A stretch of 64,000 nucleotides of DNA from Rhizobium sp. RU36D (GTDB taxonomy: Bacteria > Pseudomonadota > Alphaproteobacteria > Rhizobiales > Rhizobiaceae), in the NCBI RefSeq assembly GCF_900176345.1, contig NZ_FWXU01000028.1, positions 1-64,000 of the forward strand. Direction: 5' to 3'. Shown here piece after piece: positions 41,417 to 51,821 of the stretch. The notes under the pieces are model-generated. The model saw only the letters and a list, made by a program, of their open reading frames with translations, searched no databases and was not told the origin of the DNA. The stretch's first letter is position 1. Each line of letters starts with the position of its first letter. Made by a program: the position numbers and the translations under genes.

Positions 41417-42344
41417 ACAGACGCTATCACCTGCGGCCACCGGCAATCTCGACCTCGCCATTCAGATGGACGAAGCCGCCCGGGTGGCGCACGAGTTGCG
41501 ATTGCAGCGTGACCGGCGCGCACGTAACGCCCGAATCCTCAAGCATCTGTTCCTGATCGTCTTTTCCGGCGTGATGCTGTATCCGCTGCTGTGGCTGCTG
41601 GCGTCGTCCTTGAAGCCGGAAAACGAGATCTTTGGCAGCCTCACGCTCTGGCCTTCGGATTTCAAGTTCGAGAACTATACCGACGGCTGGACCGCACTGC
41701 CGATCTCCTTCACCATGTTCTACTGGAACTCGGCCATCGTCACCGGCCTGTCGGTCATCGGCAATCTGATCTCCTGTTCCTTTGCGGCCTATGCCTTTGC
41801 CCGGCTGCAATTCACGGGACGCAGCTTCTTTTTCGCGCTGATGATGATGACGTTGATGATCCCCTATCACGTCGTCCTCATTCCCCAATATGTGCAGTTC
41901 CTGAGCCTGGGTTGGGTCGATACCTATCTTCCGCTGGTAGTGCCGCGCTTCCTCGCTTCGGATGCCTTCTTCATTTTCCTGATGGTGCAGTTCTTCCGGC
42001 AGTTGCCGCGAGAGCTGGACGAGGCAGCGATGATCGACGGTTGCTCGCCCTTCAAGATCTACTGGGCGATCATCCTGCCGCTGTCGCTGCCGGCCATGGG
42101 AACGGCTGCCATCTTCTCGCTCATCTGGGTCTGGGAGGACTTCCTGGCACCTCTGATCTATCTCAATGACATCAAGAGCTACACCGTGCCGCTGGCACTG
42201 CGCCTCTTCCTCGACCAGGAAGGCCAGTCCGCCTATGGCCAGATGTTCGCGATGTCCGTCCTATCCCTGGTTCCGGTCGTGATCTTCTTCATCCTGTTCC
42301 AGAAATTGATCGTGCGTGGCATCGCCACGTCAGGCATGAAGTAA
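41397..42344 (+). CDS. Sugar ABC transporter permease (MalG/UgpE type)
   Basis: 315 residues with six membrane helices and a longer charged N-terminus of about 45 residues (MDEAARVAHELRLQRDRRAR). The EAA loop is DEAAMIDGCSPFKIYWAIIL. Start ATG 41397 lies inside the first permease gene. It forms the heterodimeric channel with the upstream permease. Confidence 0.95.
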   Translation: MKTTVTEQTLSPAATGNLDLAIQMDEAARVAHELRLQRDRRARNARILKHLFLIVFSGVMLYPLLWLLASSLKPENEIFGSLTLWPSDFKFENYTDGWTALPISFTMFYWNSAIVTGLSVIGNLISCSFAAYAFARLQFTGRSFFFALMMMTLMIPYHVVLIPQYVQFLSLGWVDTYLPLVVPRFLASDAFFIFLMVQFFRQLPRELDEAAMIDGCSPFKIYWAIILPLSLPAMGTAAIFSLIWVWEDFLAPLIYLNDIKSYTVPLALRLFLDQEGQSAYGQMFAMSVLSLVPVVIFFILFQKLIVRGIATSGMK

Positions 42345-42355
42345 GGATTGAACGC

Positions 42356-43450
42356 ATGGCAGGATTGACGCTTCGAAACGTCGGCAAGCGCTATGGAGCG
42401 CTTTCCATCATCCAGGGATTGAACCTGGATATCCATGATGGCGAGTTCCTGGTGCTTGTCGGCCCCTCCGGCTGCGGGAAATCGACGCTCTTGCGCATGA
42501 TCGCGGGGCTTGAGGAAATCACTGATGGAACAGTCTCCATCGGCGGTAAGATCGTCAACGACCTGCCCGCCTCCAAGCGCGAATTGTCGATGGTGTTCCA
42601 GAGCTATGCGCTCTATCCGCATATGAGTGTGCGCAAGAACCTCGCCTTCGGGCTCCAGAACTTCCGCATGCCGCGCGCGGAAGTCGATCGCCGTGTGGCC
42701 GAGGCCGCGCGCATCCTGCAGATCGAGCCGTTGATGGACCGCAAGCCTCGCCAGCTTTCCGGCGGGCAGAAGCAGCGCGTTGCGATCGGCCGGGCGATCG
42801 TCCGCGAGCCGCAGCTTTTCCTGTTTGACGAGCCGCTGTCCAACCTGGACGCCGAACTGCGTGTCCAGATGCGCGCCGAACTCGCCTCGCTCTATAATCG
42901 CCTTGGCACAACCATGATCTATGTCACGCATGATCAGGTGGAGGCCATGACCATGGCGACCCGGATCGTTGTGCTGCGCGCAGGCAAGATCGAGCAGGTC
43001 GGCACGCCCCAGGAGCTCTATACCAGGCCACAGAACCTGTTTGTCGCCGGCTTCATCGGCTCGCCGAAGATCAACATGCTGCAGGCAACCGTCTCGCGCG
43101 CCGCCGGACGGGCGGACGTCAGTGTTCCCGGCATGCCGATCTTCCAGATCCCCAATCTGCCGACTGCAGATCCATCGCTGACGCTCTGCGTGCGTCCGAG
43201 CTCAATCAGGATCGGCAGCGGCGAGGTCACGGCACCAGGCACCATCCGCCTCGTCGAATATCTCGGCAGCGAAACGCTGCTGCATATCGCCTTGTCGTCC
43301 GGCCAGACGCTGCTTGTCAGCGACAGCGGTCGGCAGCCCTATCGGAACGGCGATCCGGTCACCCTCGGGTTCGATCTGTCCGACCTTCATTATTTTGATG
43401 CTTCAGGCCAGCGCGTGGAGCCCCTCGAGCAAGAGAGCAAAGTCCAGTGA
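42356..43450 (+). CDS. Sugar ABC transporter ATP-binding protein (UgpC/MsmK type)
   Basis: 364 residues. Complete ATPase motifs: Walker A GPSGCGKST, signature LSGGQKQRVAIGRA, Walker B LFLFDEP and switch His in YVTHDQVEAM. The C-terminal OB-type domain (TOBE) is present from about residue 235. This completes the importer; it overlaps the next gene's GTG start by four bases, tying transport to metabolism. Confidence 0.96.
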   Translation: MAGLTLRNVGKRYGALSIIQGLNLDIHDGEFLVLVGPSGCGKSTLLRMIAGLEEITDGTVSIGGKIVNDLPASKRELSMVFQSYALYPHMSVRKNLAFGLQNFRMPRAEVDRRVAEAARILQIEPLMDRKPRQLSGGQKQRVAIGRAIVREPQLFLFDEPLSNLDAELRVQMRAELASLYNRLGTTMIYVTHDQVEAMTMATRIVVLRAGKIEQVGTPQELYTRPQNLFVAGFIGSPKINMLQATVSRAAGRADVSVPGMPIFQIPNLPTADPSLTLCVRPSSIRIGSGEVTAPGTIRLVEYLGSETLLHIALSSGQTLLVSDSGRQPYRNGDPVTLGFDLSDLHYFDASGQRVEPLEQESKVQ

Positions 43451-44742
43451 AGATTGCCATTGTTGGATGCGGTTCGCGGCATAAGATGTTCCGCGATTCC
43501 GTTATCGATGACTACGCCGACAAACATGAAATCGTGGCCCTTTGCGACAGCAACGCCCATCGGCTGGGCGAAGCGGCGAAGGCGGCCTCTAAACCGGGGA
43601 CCAACGGCGTCGCCACTTATCTCGCCTCGGATTTCGATCGGCTGATCCAGGAGCAGAAACCGGATACGGTGGTGGTCGCAACACCGGACTTCCTGCATGC
43701 GGACTATATCGTTAGGGCTTTCGAGGCCGGCTGCGACGTGATCTGCGAAAAGCCCCTGACGATCGACCTGACCAGGCTGAAAAAGATCGTCGATGCGCAG
43801 GCCGCCACCGGCCGCAAGGTCATGGTGACCTTCAACTACCGCTATTCGCCCGCGCGCACCCAGATCCGCGAACTCATCGCCTCCGGCGCGATCGGCACGG
43901 TGACAGCTGTCGATTTCCGCTGGCATCTCGACCGCGTTCACGGCGCCGACTATTTCCGCCGCTGGCACCGGCAAAAGGAAAATTCGGGTGGCCTGCTGGT
44001 TCACAAATCAACCCATCATTTTGACCTGCTGAACTGGTGGCTCGGTTCCGTACCCACGGAGGTTCTCGCCTCAGGCCGTCGCGCCTTCTACACCCCGGAA
44101 ATGGCCGTGGAATTCGGCCTCGCCGAGCGCGGACCGCGTTGCGCGCACTGTCCGGTCGCCGACAAGTGCGATTTCGAACTCGATCTCTCCGCGGACGAGA
44201 GCCTGAAGACGATGTACCTCGATGCCGAGGGCGAGGACGGCTATTTCCGTGATCTCTGTGTCTTCGATGCGGAGATCGGCATCGAGGACACGATGCAGGC
44301 GCATATCCGCTATGCCTGCGGCGTGACCGCCAACTACACCCTCACCGCCTATTCCCCTTGGGAGGGGTTAGAGATCAAGTTCCAGGGCACCAAGGGCGAT
44401 ATCACCCACCGGCATGTGGAAGTGCACGGCGTCTTCGGCGGCGAGCGGGCCCATGCCGACGAGGATGCGGTCACAACCGAACTGCACCTGGCTGGGCAGC
44501 ATCCCGTCATGCTCGAAGTGCCCAAGGGCAAAGGCCATCACGGCGGCGCGGACCCTGTGATGCTGGGCTACATCTTCGACCCCGAAGGCATGGAGCCGGA
44601 CCGCTATGGTCGCGCCTCCGACCATGTGGCCGGTGCGTGGTCGATCCTGACCGGCATCGCCGCAAACGCCTCGATCGACAGCGGTTCCGTCGTCAATATC
44701 CAGTCCTTGCTGCGGTCTCGCGGCATCAAGCTCGGGGGATGA
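43447..44742 (+). CDS. Gfo/Idh/MocA family oxidoreductase, cysteine-containing
   Basis: 431 residues from GTG 43447 (GTGA overlap with the ATPase stop). NAD(P)-binding N-terminus KIAIVGCGSRHKMFRD and the catalytic EKP motif in CEKPLTIDLTRLKK. After the usual alpha/beta domain it has an extra cysteine-rich loop, RCAHCPVADKCDFEL, that could bind a metal, and it is longer than the usual 330-390. The family oxidises or isomerises sugars and uronates. First of three such genes in a row, each overlapping the next. Confidence 0.9.
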   Translation: MKIAIVGCGSRHKMFRDSVIDDYADKHEIVALCDSNAHRLGEAAKAASKPGTNGVATYLASDFDRLIQEQKPDTVVVATPDFLHADYIVRAFEAGCDVICEKPLTIDLTRLKKIVDAQAATGRKVMVTFNYRYSPARTQIRELIASGAIGTVTAVDFRWHLDRVHGADYFRRWHRQKENSGGLLVHKSTHHFDLLNWWLGSVPTEVLASGRRAFYTPEMAVEFGLAERGPRCAHCPVADKCDFELDLSADESLKTMYLDAEGEDGYFRDLCVFDAEIGIEDTMQAHIRYACGVTANYTLTAYSPWEGLEIKFQGTKGDITHRHVEVHGVFGGERAHADEDAVTTELHLAGQHPVMLEVPKGKGHHGGADPVMLGYIFDPEGMEPDRYGRASDHVAGAWSILTGIAANASIDSGSVVNIQSLLRSRGIKLGG

Positions 44743-45761
44743 TGATGGCTACCAGGTTGCGCGTTGGCGTCATCGGTATCGACCACAATCATATCTATGG
44801 CATGCTGAACGGACTGCGAAACGCCGGCGCGGAATGTGTGGGCTGGGCAACAGGTCCTGAGACCCCGGAAAAGCTCTGCCAGGTTTTTCGCGAGTCCTAC
44901 CCGGATACGCCTCAAAAATCCGCACAAGCGCTCCTTGAGGACGACAGCATCGGTCTCATCCTGAGCGCGGCTGTCAACAGCGACCGGTCTGGCATTGCCA
45001 TCGCGGCGATGCGCCATGGCAAGGACGTGCTGGTCGATAAGCCTGGCTGCACGACACAGACACAGCTTGCCGAGATCAAGCAGGCCGTGGCCGATACCGG
45101 CCGCCGATGGACGGTGTGCTTTTCGGAGCGTCTTGACGTCGACTGCGTGACGCTGGCCGACCGGCTTATTACAGAAGGCCGGATTGGCAAGGTGGTGCAG
45201 ACCGTCGGACTAGGGCCGCACCGGCGTAACAGCCATCTTCGACCAGACTGGTTCTGGGACCGCAATCGCTATGGCGGCATCCTCACGGATATCTGCGCCC
45301 ACCAATTCGATCAGTTCCTGCATTTCACGGGCTCGACGGAAGCGCGCGTGGTTTCTGCCCATATCGGCAATGTCGCAAACCCGGATCGCCCGGATTTCCA
45401 AGACTTCGGCGAGGTGCTTCTCGAAGGCAATGGCGGGCGCGGCTATGCCCGCGTGGACTGGCTGACGCCGGATGGGTTGCCGACATGGGGTGATGGCCGT
45501 ATGACGATCCTCGGCACGGAGGGATATCTGGAACTCCGCAAATACATCGATATCTCCGGTCGCCCCGGCACGGATCACGTCTTCCTGGCCGACCGCTCGG
45601 GGGTCGAGCACTTCGATGCGCGGGGGGCCGGGAAGCCCTTCTTTTCCAGGCTGATCAGCGATCGGGAAAACGGCACCGAGACTGCCATGCGCCAGGCCCA
45701 CGCATTTCTTGCAACCGAGCTAGCCTTGCAGGCGCAGGCCCTGGCTGAAGGAAATCTCTAA
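44739..45761 (+). CDS. Gfo/Idh/MocA family oxidoreductase, DKP variant
   Basis: 340 residues; the start is one of three consecutive ATG codons (44739, 44742, 44745) overlapping the previous stop, after a GGGGG run. Rossmann start RVGVIGIDHNHIYGML, and VDKPGCT replaces the common EKP motif with DKP while keeping the catalytic Lys. The middle has GGILTDICAHQFDQFLHFTGS, with the His expected in the active site. Probably a sugar or sugar-acid dehydrogenase of the same pathway. Confidence 0.9.
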   Translation: MMMATRLRVGVIGIDHNHIYGMLNGLRNAGAECVGWATGPETPEKLCQVFRESYPDTPQKSAQALLEDDSIGLILSAAVNSDRSGIAIAAMRHGKDVLVDKPGCTTQTQLAEIKQAVADTGRRWTVCFSERLDVDCVTLADRLITEGRIGKVVQTVGLGPHRRNSHLRPDWFWDRNRYGGILTDICAHQFDQFLHFTGSTEARVVSAHIGNVANPDRPDFQDFGEVLLEGNGGRGYARVDWLTPDGLPTWGDGRMTILGTEGYLELRKYIDISGRPGTDHVFLADRSGVEHFDARGAGKPFFSRLISDRENGTETAMRQAHAFLATELALQAQALAEGNL

Positions 45762-46834
45762 TGCTCAAACGCATCCGTGTCGCGGTCATCGGCACCGGCA
45801 TCGGTCGGCAACACATTGTGGGCTATGCCGAGCTGCCCGATCTGTTCGAGGTGGCTTACATTTGTGACCTCAATCGCGAACGCGCGGAAGAAGCCGCACA
45901 ACTGGTTCCCGGAACGCAAGTGGTCACGGACTTCGCCGAGGTCCTGGCCGATGCGACAGTGGACATCGTGGATATCTGCCTGCCGCCACGGATGCATGCG
46001 CCTTTCACGATAACGGCGCTGAAAGCCGGCAAGCATGTCATTTGCGAGAAGCCGCTGGCCGGATCGATGGCCGATGTCAGGCGCATCAAGACGGCCGCGG
46101 AGGAAGCAAACCGGCACGTCTTCCCGGTGTTCCAGTATCGCTATGGCACGAGCTACTATGCGCTTCATGACCTCAAGAAGCTTGGGCTTCTGGGTCGCCC
46201 CTATGTATTGTCCATGGAAACCCATTGGCAGAGAACGCCCAGCTATTACGAGGAACAACCCTGGCGCGGCACCTGGGCCGGCGAACTCGGTGGCGTTCTT
46301 GTCAGCCACGCCTGCCATATCCACAACCTCGCCACCCATCTTGTCGGGCCGATAACGCAAGTCGCCGCCTTTGCCGAAACGCGCGTGAACACCGTGGAAA
46401 CGGAAGACTGCGCAGCCATTGCCATGCGCAGTAGCGAAGGTGCCATGATCACGTCGTCGGTGACTCTCGGCGGCGCCGGCAATCTCACGCGGTTTCGCGC
46501 CTGCTTTGAACATCTCACAGTCACGTCAAGTGATGAACCCTATCAGGTCTGCTCCGTGCCATGGCGGTTTGTGGCCGCAGACCCCGCCCGGCAAGCAGAG
46601 GTCGATGCCATCGTTGCAGCCGCGCCCCATATACCGCCGCGCTTCCCGGGTTTCTTCACGGACATCCATCGGCGGCTGACAGGCCAGCCGGATTTCTTCC
46701 TGCCAGAGATCGAGGAAAGCTATCACTCGATCGAGCTGATCACGGCCTTCTACGACAGCGCACGCAGCGGCCGGATCGTGTCATTGCCTTTGCCCCACGA
46801 TCATCCCATGGCCGAAGGCTGGATAAACGCATAG
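45761..46834 (+). CDS. Gfo/Idh/MocA family oxidoreductase
   Basis: 357 residues; the start overlaps the previous stop (TAATG). Rossmann start RVAVIGTGIGRQHIVGYAEL, EKP motif in CEKPLAGSMADVRR, and catalytic-His region GVLVSHACHIHNLATHL. Last gene of the GH105-ABC operon. Three related but clearly different oxidoreductases in series suggest consecutive redox or epimerisation steps on the imported sugar. Confidence 0.92.
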   Translation: MLKRIRVAVIGTGIGRQHIVGYAELPDLFEVAYICDLNRERAEEAAQLVPGTQVVTDFAEVLADATVDIVDICLPPRMHAPFTITALKAGKHVICEKPLAGSMADVRRIKTAAEEANRHVFPVFQYRYGTSYYALHDLKKLGLLGRPYVLSMETHWQRTPSYYEEQPWRGTWAGELGGVLVSHACHIHNLATHLVGPITQVAAFAETRVNTVETEDCAAIAMRSSEGAMITSSVTLGGAGNLTRFRACFEHLTVTSSDEPYQVCSVPWRFVAADPARQAEVDAIVAAAPHIPPRFPGFFTDIHRRLTGQPDFFLPEIEESYHSIELITAFYDSARSGRIVSLPLPHDHPMAEGWINA

Positions 46835-46837
46835 CCA

Positions 46838-46875
46838 GACAAAAAGAGGCCGGAACGTGAGATCACGTTCCGGCC
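46838..46875 (-). terminator. Terminator of the glycerol operon
   Basis: Perfect 13-bp stem (46848-46860 and 46863-46875, GGCCGGAACGTGA and complement) with a very short loop. On the minus strand it runs into TCTTTTTG. It lies 67 bp after the glpV stop and, being between convergent genes, may also stop rightward transcripts less efficiently. Confidence 0.85.
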
Positions 46876-46941
46876 GAAGCTATCAGTTGCGATGCGGCGT
46901 TGACGAGATGGCGCCCCGCCGCGATCTTTCTCAAAGCTGGC

Positions 46942-48663
46942 TTACTTCTGCCAGCTCTTGACCAGTTCGTCATAGTTGACGGTGATCGGCTTTTCTTTCT
47001 CGTTCTCGATCTTCAACTGCGGAGCAAGGTTGCCCTTGGCGGCGGCGTCCTTGTTCCAGTAGGCGAGGTCATGCTCTTCGGCCAGCTTCGGACCGATATC
47101 ACCCTGAACGCCTGCGCGTTCCAGGCGCTGCAGAACCTTTTCCTGCTCGGCGCAGAGCGAGTCCATGGCTTCCTGTGCGGTCTTGGCACCCGAGGATGCG
47201 TCGCCGATCGCCTGCCACCACAGCTGTGCCAGCTTCGGATAGTCCGGAACGTTGGTGCCGGTCGGCGACCACTGCACGCGGGCCGGAGAGCGGTAGAACT
47301 CGATCAGACCACCAAGCTTAGGCGCACGATCCGTAAAGCTCTTGTGCTGGATCGAGCTCTCGCGGATCAAGGTCAGGCCGACATGGCTCTTCTTGACGTC
47401 CACGGTCTTGGAGGTGACGAACTGCGCATAGAGCCAGGCAGCCTTGGCGCGGTCGTCAGGCGTGGATTTCAGAAGCGTCCAGGAACCGACGTCCTGATAG
47501 CCGAGCTTCATGCCGTCCTTCCAGTAGACACCATGCGGGCTCGGAGCGAAGCGCCACTTCGGCGTACCGTCCGCGTTCACGACAGGCAGGCCGTCCTTCA
47601 CCAGATCGGCGGTGAAGGCGGTGTACATGAACATCTGCTGGGCGATCTCACCCTGCGACGGAACCGGGCCGGATTCCGAGAAGGTCATGCCGTTGGCGGC
47701 GGCCGGCGCATAGGCCTTCAGCCAGTCGAGATACTTCTGGATGGCGTAGACCGAGGCCGGACCGTTGGTGTCGCCGCCGCGGGCAACGCAGGAGCCGACC
47801 GGACGCGAGTTTTCGTCGACCTTGATGCCCCATTCGTCGACCGGAAGACCGTTCGGCAGGCCCTTGTCGCCATTGCCGGCCATGGACAGCCAGGCGTCGG
47901 TGAAGCGCCAGCCGAGCGACGGGTCCTTCTTGCCGTAGTCCATGTGACCATAGACCTTCTTGCCGTCGATTTCGCGACCGGTGAAGAACTCGGCGATATC
48001 CTCGTAGGCCGACCAGTTGACCGGCACGCCGAGATCGTAGCCATACTTGGCCTTGAAGTCGGCCTTGTTCTTCTCATCGTTGAACCAGTCGTAGCGGAAC
48101 CAGTAGAGGTTCGCGAACTGCTGGTCGGGCAGCTGGTAGAGCTTGCCGTCAGGCGCGGTGGTGAATTTCAGGCCGATGAAGTCATTAAGGTCGAGGCCGG
48201 GATTGGTAACGTCCTTGCCTTCGTTCGCCATCCAGTCGGTCAGCGAGCGGGCCTGCTTGTAGCGCCAGTGGGTGCCGATCAGGTCTGAGTCGTTGACATA
48301 GGCGTCATAGACGTTTTCGCCGGACTGCATCTGCGTCTGCAGCTTTTCGACCACGTCGCCTTCGCCGATCAGGTCATGGGTGATCTTGATGCCGGTGATT
48401 TCGGTGAAGGCCTTGGCCAGCACCTTGGATTCATACTCATGCGTGGTGATCGTTTCCGAAACCACCTTGATATCCATGCCGGCAAAGGGCTTTGCGGCAT
48501 CGATGAACCATTGCATTTCCTTTTCCTGGTCGGCGCGGGACAGCACGGACATATCGCCGATCTCGGCGTCCAGGAATTTCTTCGCAGCGTCCATGTCTGC
48601 GAATGCGGAGCCGGTAAATGCCAGCAGCATCACCGCCGTTGTCGTCAGAAGTTGCCGTCGCAT
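46942..48663 (-). CDS. glpV: Glycerol ABC transporter substrate-binding protein
   Basis: 573 residues from ATG 48663 (GGGAGGATT upstream) with signal peptide ending at SAFAD. It is larger than typical sugar-binding proteins, as is usual for GlpV. Recognisable blocks are FLDAEIGDMSVLSRADQ, WFIDAAKPFAGMDIKVVSE, LIGTHWRYKQAR and QLWWQAIGDASSGAKTAQEAM. It is the periplasmic glycerol receptor and last gene of the glp operon. No glycerol kinase gene follows; the operon ends at a terminator and convergent genes. Confidence 0.92.
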   Translation of the reverse strand: MRRQLLTTTAVMLLAFTGSAFADMDAAKKFLDAEIGDMSVLSRADQEKEMQWFIDAAKPFAGMDIKVVSETITTHEYESKVLAKAFTEITGIKITHDLIGEGDVVEKLQTQMQSGENVYDAYVNDSDLIGTHWRYKQARSLTDWMANEGKDVTNPGLDLNDFIGLKFTTAPDGKLYQLPDQQFANLYWFRYDWFNDEKNKADFKAKYGYDLGVPVNWSAYEDIAEFFTGREIDGKKVYGHMDYGKKDPSLGWRFTDAWLSMAGNGDKGLPNGLPVDEWGIKVDENSRPVGSCVARGGDTNGPASVYAIQKYLDWLKAYAPAAANGMTFSESGPVPSQGEIAQQMFMYTAFTADLVKDGLPVVNADGTPKWRFAPSPHGVYWKDGMKLGYQDVGSWTLLKSTPDDRAKAAWLYAQFVTSKTVDVKKSHVGLTLIRESSIQHKSFTDRAPKLGGLIEFYRSPARVQWSPTGTNVPDYPKLAQLWWQAIGDASSGAKTAQEAMDSLCAEQEKVLQRLERAGVQGDIGPKLAEEHDLAYWNKDAAAKGNLAPQLKIENEKEKPITVNYDELVKSWQK

Positions 48664-48742
48664 GATAATCCTCCCAAAGGTTTGCGATTGCAGTTCAAAC
48701 AGTGCGGATGCCCGATTTCGCGGCCATCCGTTTTGGCTTGCC

Positions 48743-49024
48743 CTAGACGAAGCGGAATACGCCGATCGCGTAGACCACCGACAGGGCGAGAGCCCACCAC
48801 AGGTTCGGTCCTCCCAGACCCAACCATGCGAGATGAATGAATGCGGAGCCGAGCAGCGAAATGAACAGGCGATCACCTCGCGTGGTCTCGAACCGCAATA
48901 TGCCGACCCGCGGATTGCCTCCCGGCGACATGTATTCCCAAACCGCCATGCCGGCGATCAGGGCAAAAATTGTGATGAAGAACAGCGCCGTCGGCAGTGT
49001 CCAGGCCATCCAGGAGAAGTCCAT
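48743..49024 (-). CDS. glpU: DUF2160 small membrane protein of the glycerol importer
   Basis: 93 residues with three hydrophobic helices (WTLPTALFFITIFALIAGMAV, FISLLGSAFIHLAWLGLG, LWWALALSVVYAIGVFRF) and the conserved WEYMSPGG loop after helix 1. It matches DUF2160, found between glpQ and glpV in rhizobial glycerol operons. Role in the importer is unknown, possibly stabilising the membrane complex. Confidence 0.9.
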   Translation of the reverse strand: MDFSWMAWTLPTALFFITIFALIAGMAVWEYMSPGGNPRVGILRFETTRGDRLFISLLGSAFIHLAWLGLGGPNLWWALALSVVYAIGVFRFV

Positions 49025-49037
49025 CCCAGCTCTCCTC

Positions 49038-49856
<819 letters not shown>

Positions 49857-49867
49857 GGATCCCTCCC

Positions 49868-50737
49868 TCACTTTGCCGGTGCGTCGCTGTTGGTCATCAC
49901 GGTGTAGAATATCCATGACAGCAACAGGATGATCAGGAAGTAGATGATCGACATCGCCGCCGCTGGGCCAAGATCGAACTGGCCGACTGCCATCTTGACG
50001 AGGTCGATTGACAGGAATGTCGTCGAGTTGCCCGGTCCGCCGCCAGTGACGACGAACGGCTCCGTGTAGATCATGAAGCTGTCCATGAACCGCAGCAGCA
50101 CGGCGATCAGAAGCACCCGCTTCATCTTCGGCAGCTGGATGTAGCGGAAGACCGACCAGCGGGAGGCACCATCGATCTTGGCCGCCTGGTAATAGGCATC
50201 CGGGATCGATACGAGGCCGGCATAGCAAAGGAGAACAACAAGGCTCGTCCAGTGCCACACGTCCATGACGATGACGGTCACCCAGGCATCAACAGGATCC
50301 TGCGTGTAGTTATAGTCGATGCCGAGAACCGTCAGATAGTGGCCGAGGAAGCCGATATCCACGCGTCCGAAAACCTGCCAGATCGTGCCGACGACATTCC
50401 ATGGAATGAGCAGCGGCAGCGCCATCATTACGAGGCAGACCGGAACGCCGAGTCCAGATTTCGGCATGTTAAGCGCGATGAAGATACCGAGCGGAACCTC
50501 GATCGCCAGGATGATCATCGAGAAGATGAGATTGCGCATCAGCGCATCCCAGAAGCGGTCGGAATTCAGGATCTCGAGGAACCAGTCCGTGCCGGCCCAG
50601 AAGAACTGGTTGTTGCCGAAAGTATCCTGGACGGAATAGTTGACGACCGTCATCAGCGGAATGACGGCGGAGAATGCGACCAGCAGTAGCACCGGCAGCA
50701 CCATGAACCAGGCTCTGTTGTTCCAGGTCTTTTCCAT
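49868..50737 (-). CDS. glpP: Glycerol ABC transporter permease
   Basis: 289 residues with six helices; the EAA loop reads PDAYYQAAKIDGASRWSVFR. The N-terminus WNNRAWFMVLPVLLLVAFSA is typical of the MalF-like partner. Two bases separate its start from the glpT stop, so the two are coupled. Confidence 0.94.
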   Translation of the reverse strand: MEKTWNNRAWFMVLPVLLLVAFSAVIPLMTVVNYSVQDTFGNNQFFWAGTDWFLEILNSDRFWDALMRNLIFSMIILAIEVPLGIFIALNMPKSGLGVPVCLVMMALPLLIPWNVVGTIWQVFGRVDIGFLGHYLTVLGIDYNYTQDPVDAWVTVIVMDVWHWTSLVVLLCYAGLVSIPDAYYQAAKIDGASRWSVFRYIQLPKMKRVLLIAVLLRFMDSFMIYTEPFVVTGGGPGNSTTFLSIDLVKMAVGQFDLGPAAAMSIIYFLIILLLSWIFYTVMTNSDAPAK

Positions 50738-50739
50738 GG

Positions 50740-51810
50740 TCAGCCCTCCACCCCAGCGCGCCAGCTATCGGCATAAATCCCGATCGCCGCGGGATCGAAC
50801 GTGACCCTGGCATCGGCCGGTATCGCGTCGTCTTCGGCAAGCACGATCGACAGCGGGCTGCCGCAGAAACTTCCCCGCACGATCTTCTGGCGCCCGATAT
50901 CCTCGACCTTGCGGATCTCGATCGGCATGCCCTCCCCACCGAGCCGGACAAATTCCGGCCTGATGCCAAGCTCGATGCGGCTTGCGGCACCGATTTTCGG
51001 TGGTGCCTGCAATGGTATCCGCTGGTCGCCGACAACCGCTGTCGCTCCCTCTATCCTTGTCGGCATCAGGTTCATGCCGGGTGAGCCGATGAAGTAGCCG
51101 ACGAATGTGTGGCTCGGCCGTTCGAACAACTCGGCAGGCGTGCCGATCTGGACGATCTGGCCATCATACATGACGACGACCTTGTCGGCGAAGGTCAGCG
51201 CCTCGGTCTGGTCATGGGTGACATAGACCATCGTGAAGCCGGACTGCCGATGCAGCCGCTTCAACTGCGACCGCAGGACCCATTTCATATGGGGATCGAT
51301 CACCGTCAGCGGCTCGTCGAACAAGATGGCATTGACATCAGACCGCACCAGGCCCCGGCCAAGGGAGATCTTCTGTTTCTGGTCGGCCGTCAGGCCGTTG
51401 GCCCGCCGTTTCGCCATGCCCGCAAGGTCGGTCATTTCAAGGATATGGTCGACGCGCGCCTTCACCTCAGCCTCGGGAACGTGCCGATTGCGCAAGGGAA
51501 AGGCGAGGTTGTCGAACACGGTCATCGTGTCATAGACGACGGGAAACTGGAAAACCTGCGCGATGTTGCGCTGCTGCGTGGTCAAGTCGGTAACATCGAC
51601 GCCATCGAACAGGATGCGTCCATCGGACGGATGCAGCAGGCCCGAGATGATGTTGAGCAGCGTGGTCTTGCCGCAACCCGAAGGTCCAAGCAGGGCATAA
51701 GCACCGCCGTCGTCCCATTCGTGATGCACTTCCTTCAGCGCGTAGTCGCCGGCTGCTTTGGCCTTTTGGTTATAGGCGTGGCGAATATGTTCAAGATTGA
51801 TGCGTGCCAT
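50740..51810 (-). CDS. glpT: Glycerol ABC transporter ATP-binding protein, variant signature motif
   Basis: 356 residues. Walker A GPSGCGKTT (42-50), Walker B AILFDEP (161-167) and switch His199 in YVTHDQTEA are intact, but the ABC signature LSGGQ is replaced by LTADQ (140-144, followed by KQKISLGRG). With GlpS it would form a heterodimer in which one ATP site lacks a normal signature. The C-terminal TOBE-like domain is present. Second ATPase gene of the operon. Confidence 0.94.
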   Translation of the reverse strand: MARINLEHIRHAYNQKAKAAGDYALKEVHHEWDDGGAYALLGPSGCGKTTLLNIISGLLHPSDGRILFDGVDVTDLTTQQRNIAQVFQFPVVYDTMTVFDNLAFPLRNRHVPEAEVKARVDHILEMTDLAGMAKRRANGLTADQKQKISLGRGLVRSDVNAILFDEPLTVIDPHMKWVLRSQLKRLHRQSGFTMVYVTHDQTEALTFADKVVVMYDGQIVQIGTPAELFERPSHTFVGYFIGSPGMNLMPTRIEGATAVVGDQRIPLQAPPKIGAASRIELGIRPEFVRLGGEGMPIEIRKVEDIGRQKIVRGSFCGSPLSIVLAEDDAIPADARVTFDPAAIGIYADSWRAGVEG

Positions 51811-51821
51811 CTCTTCGCCTC

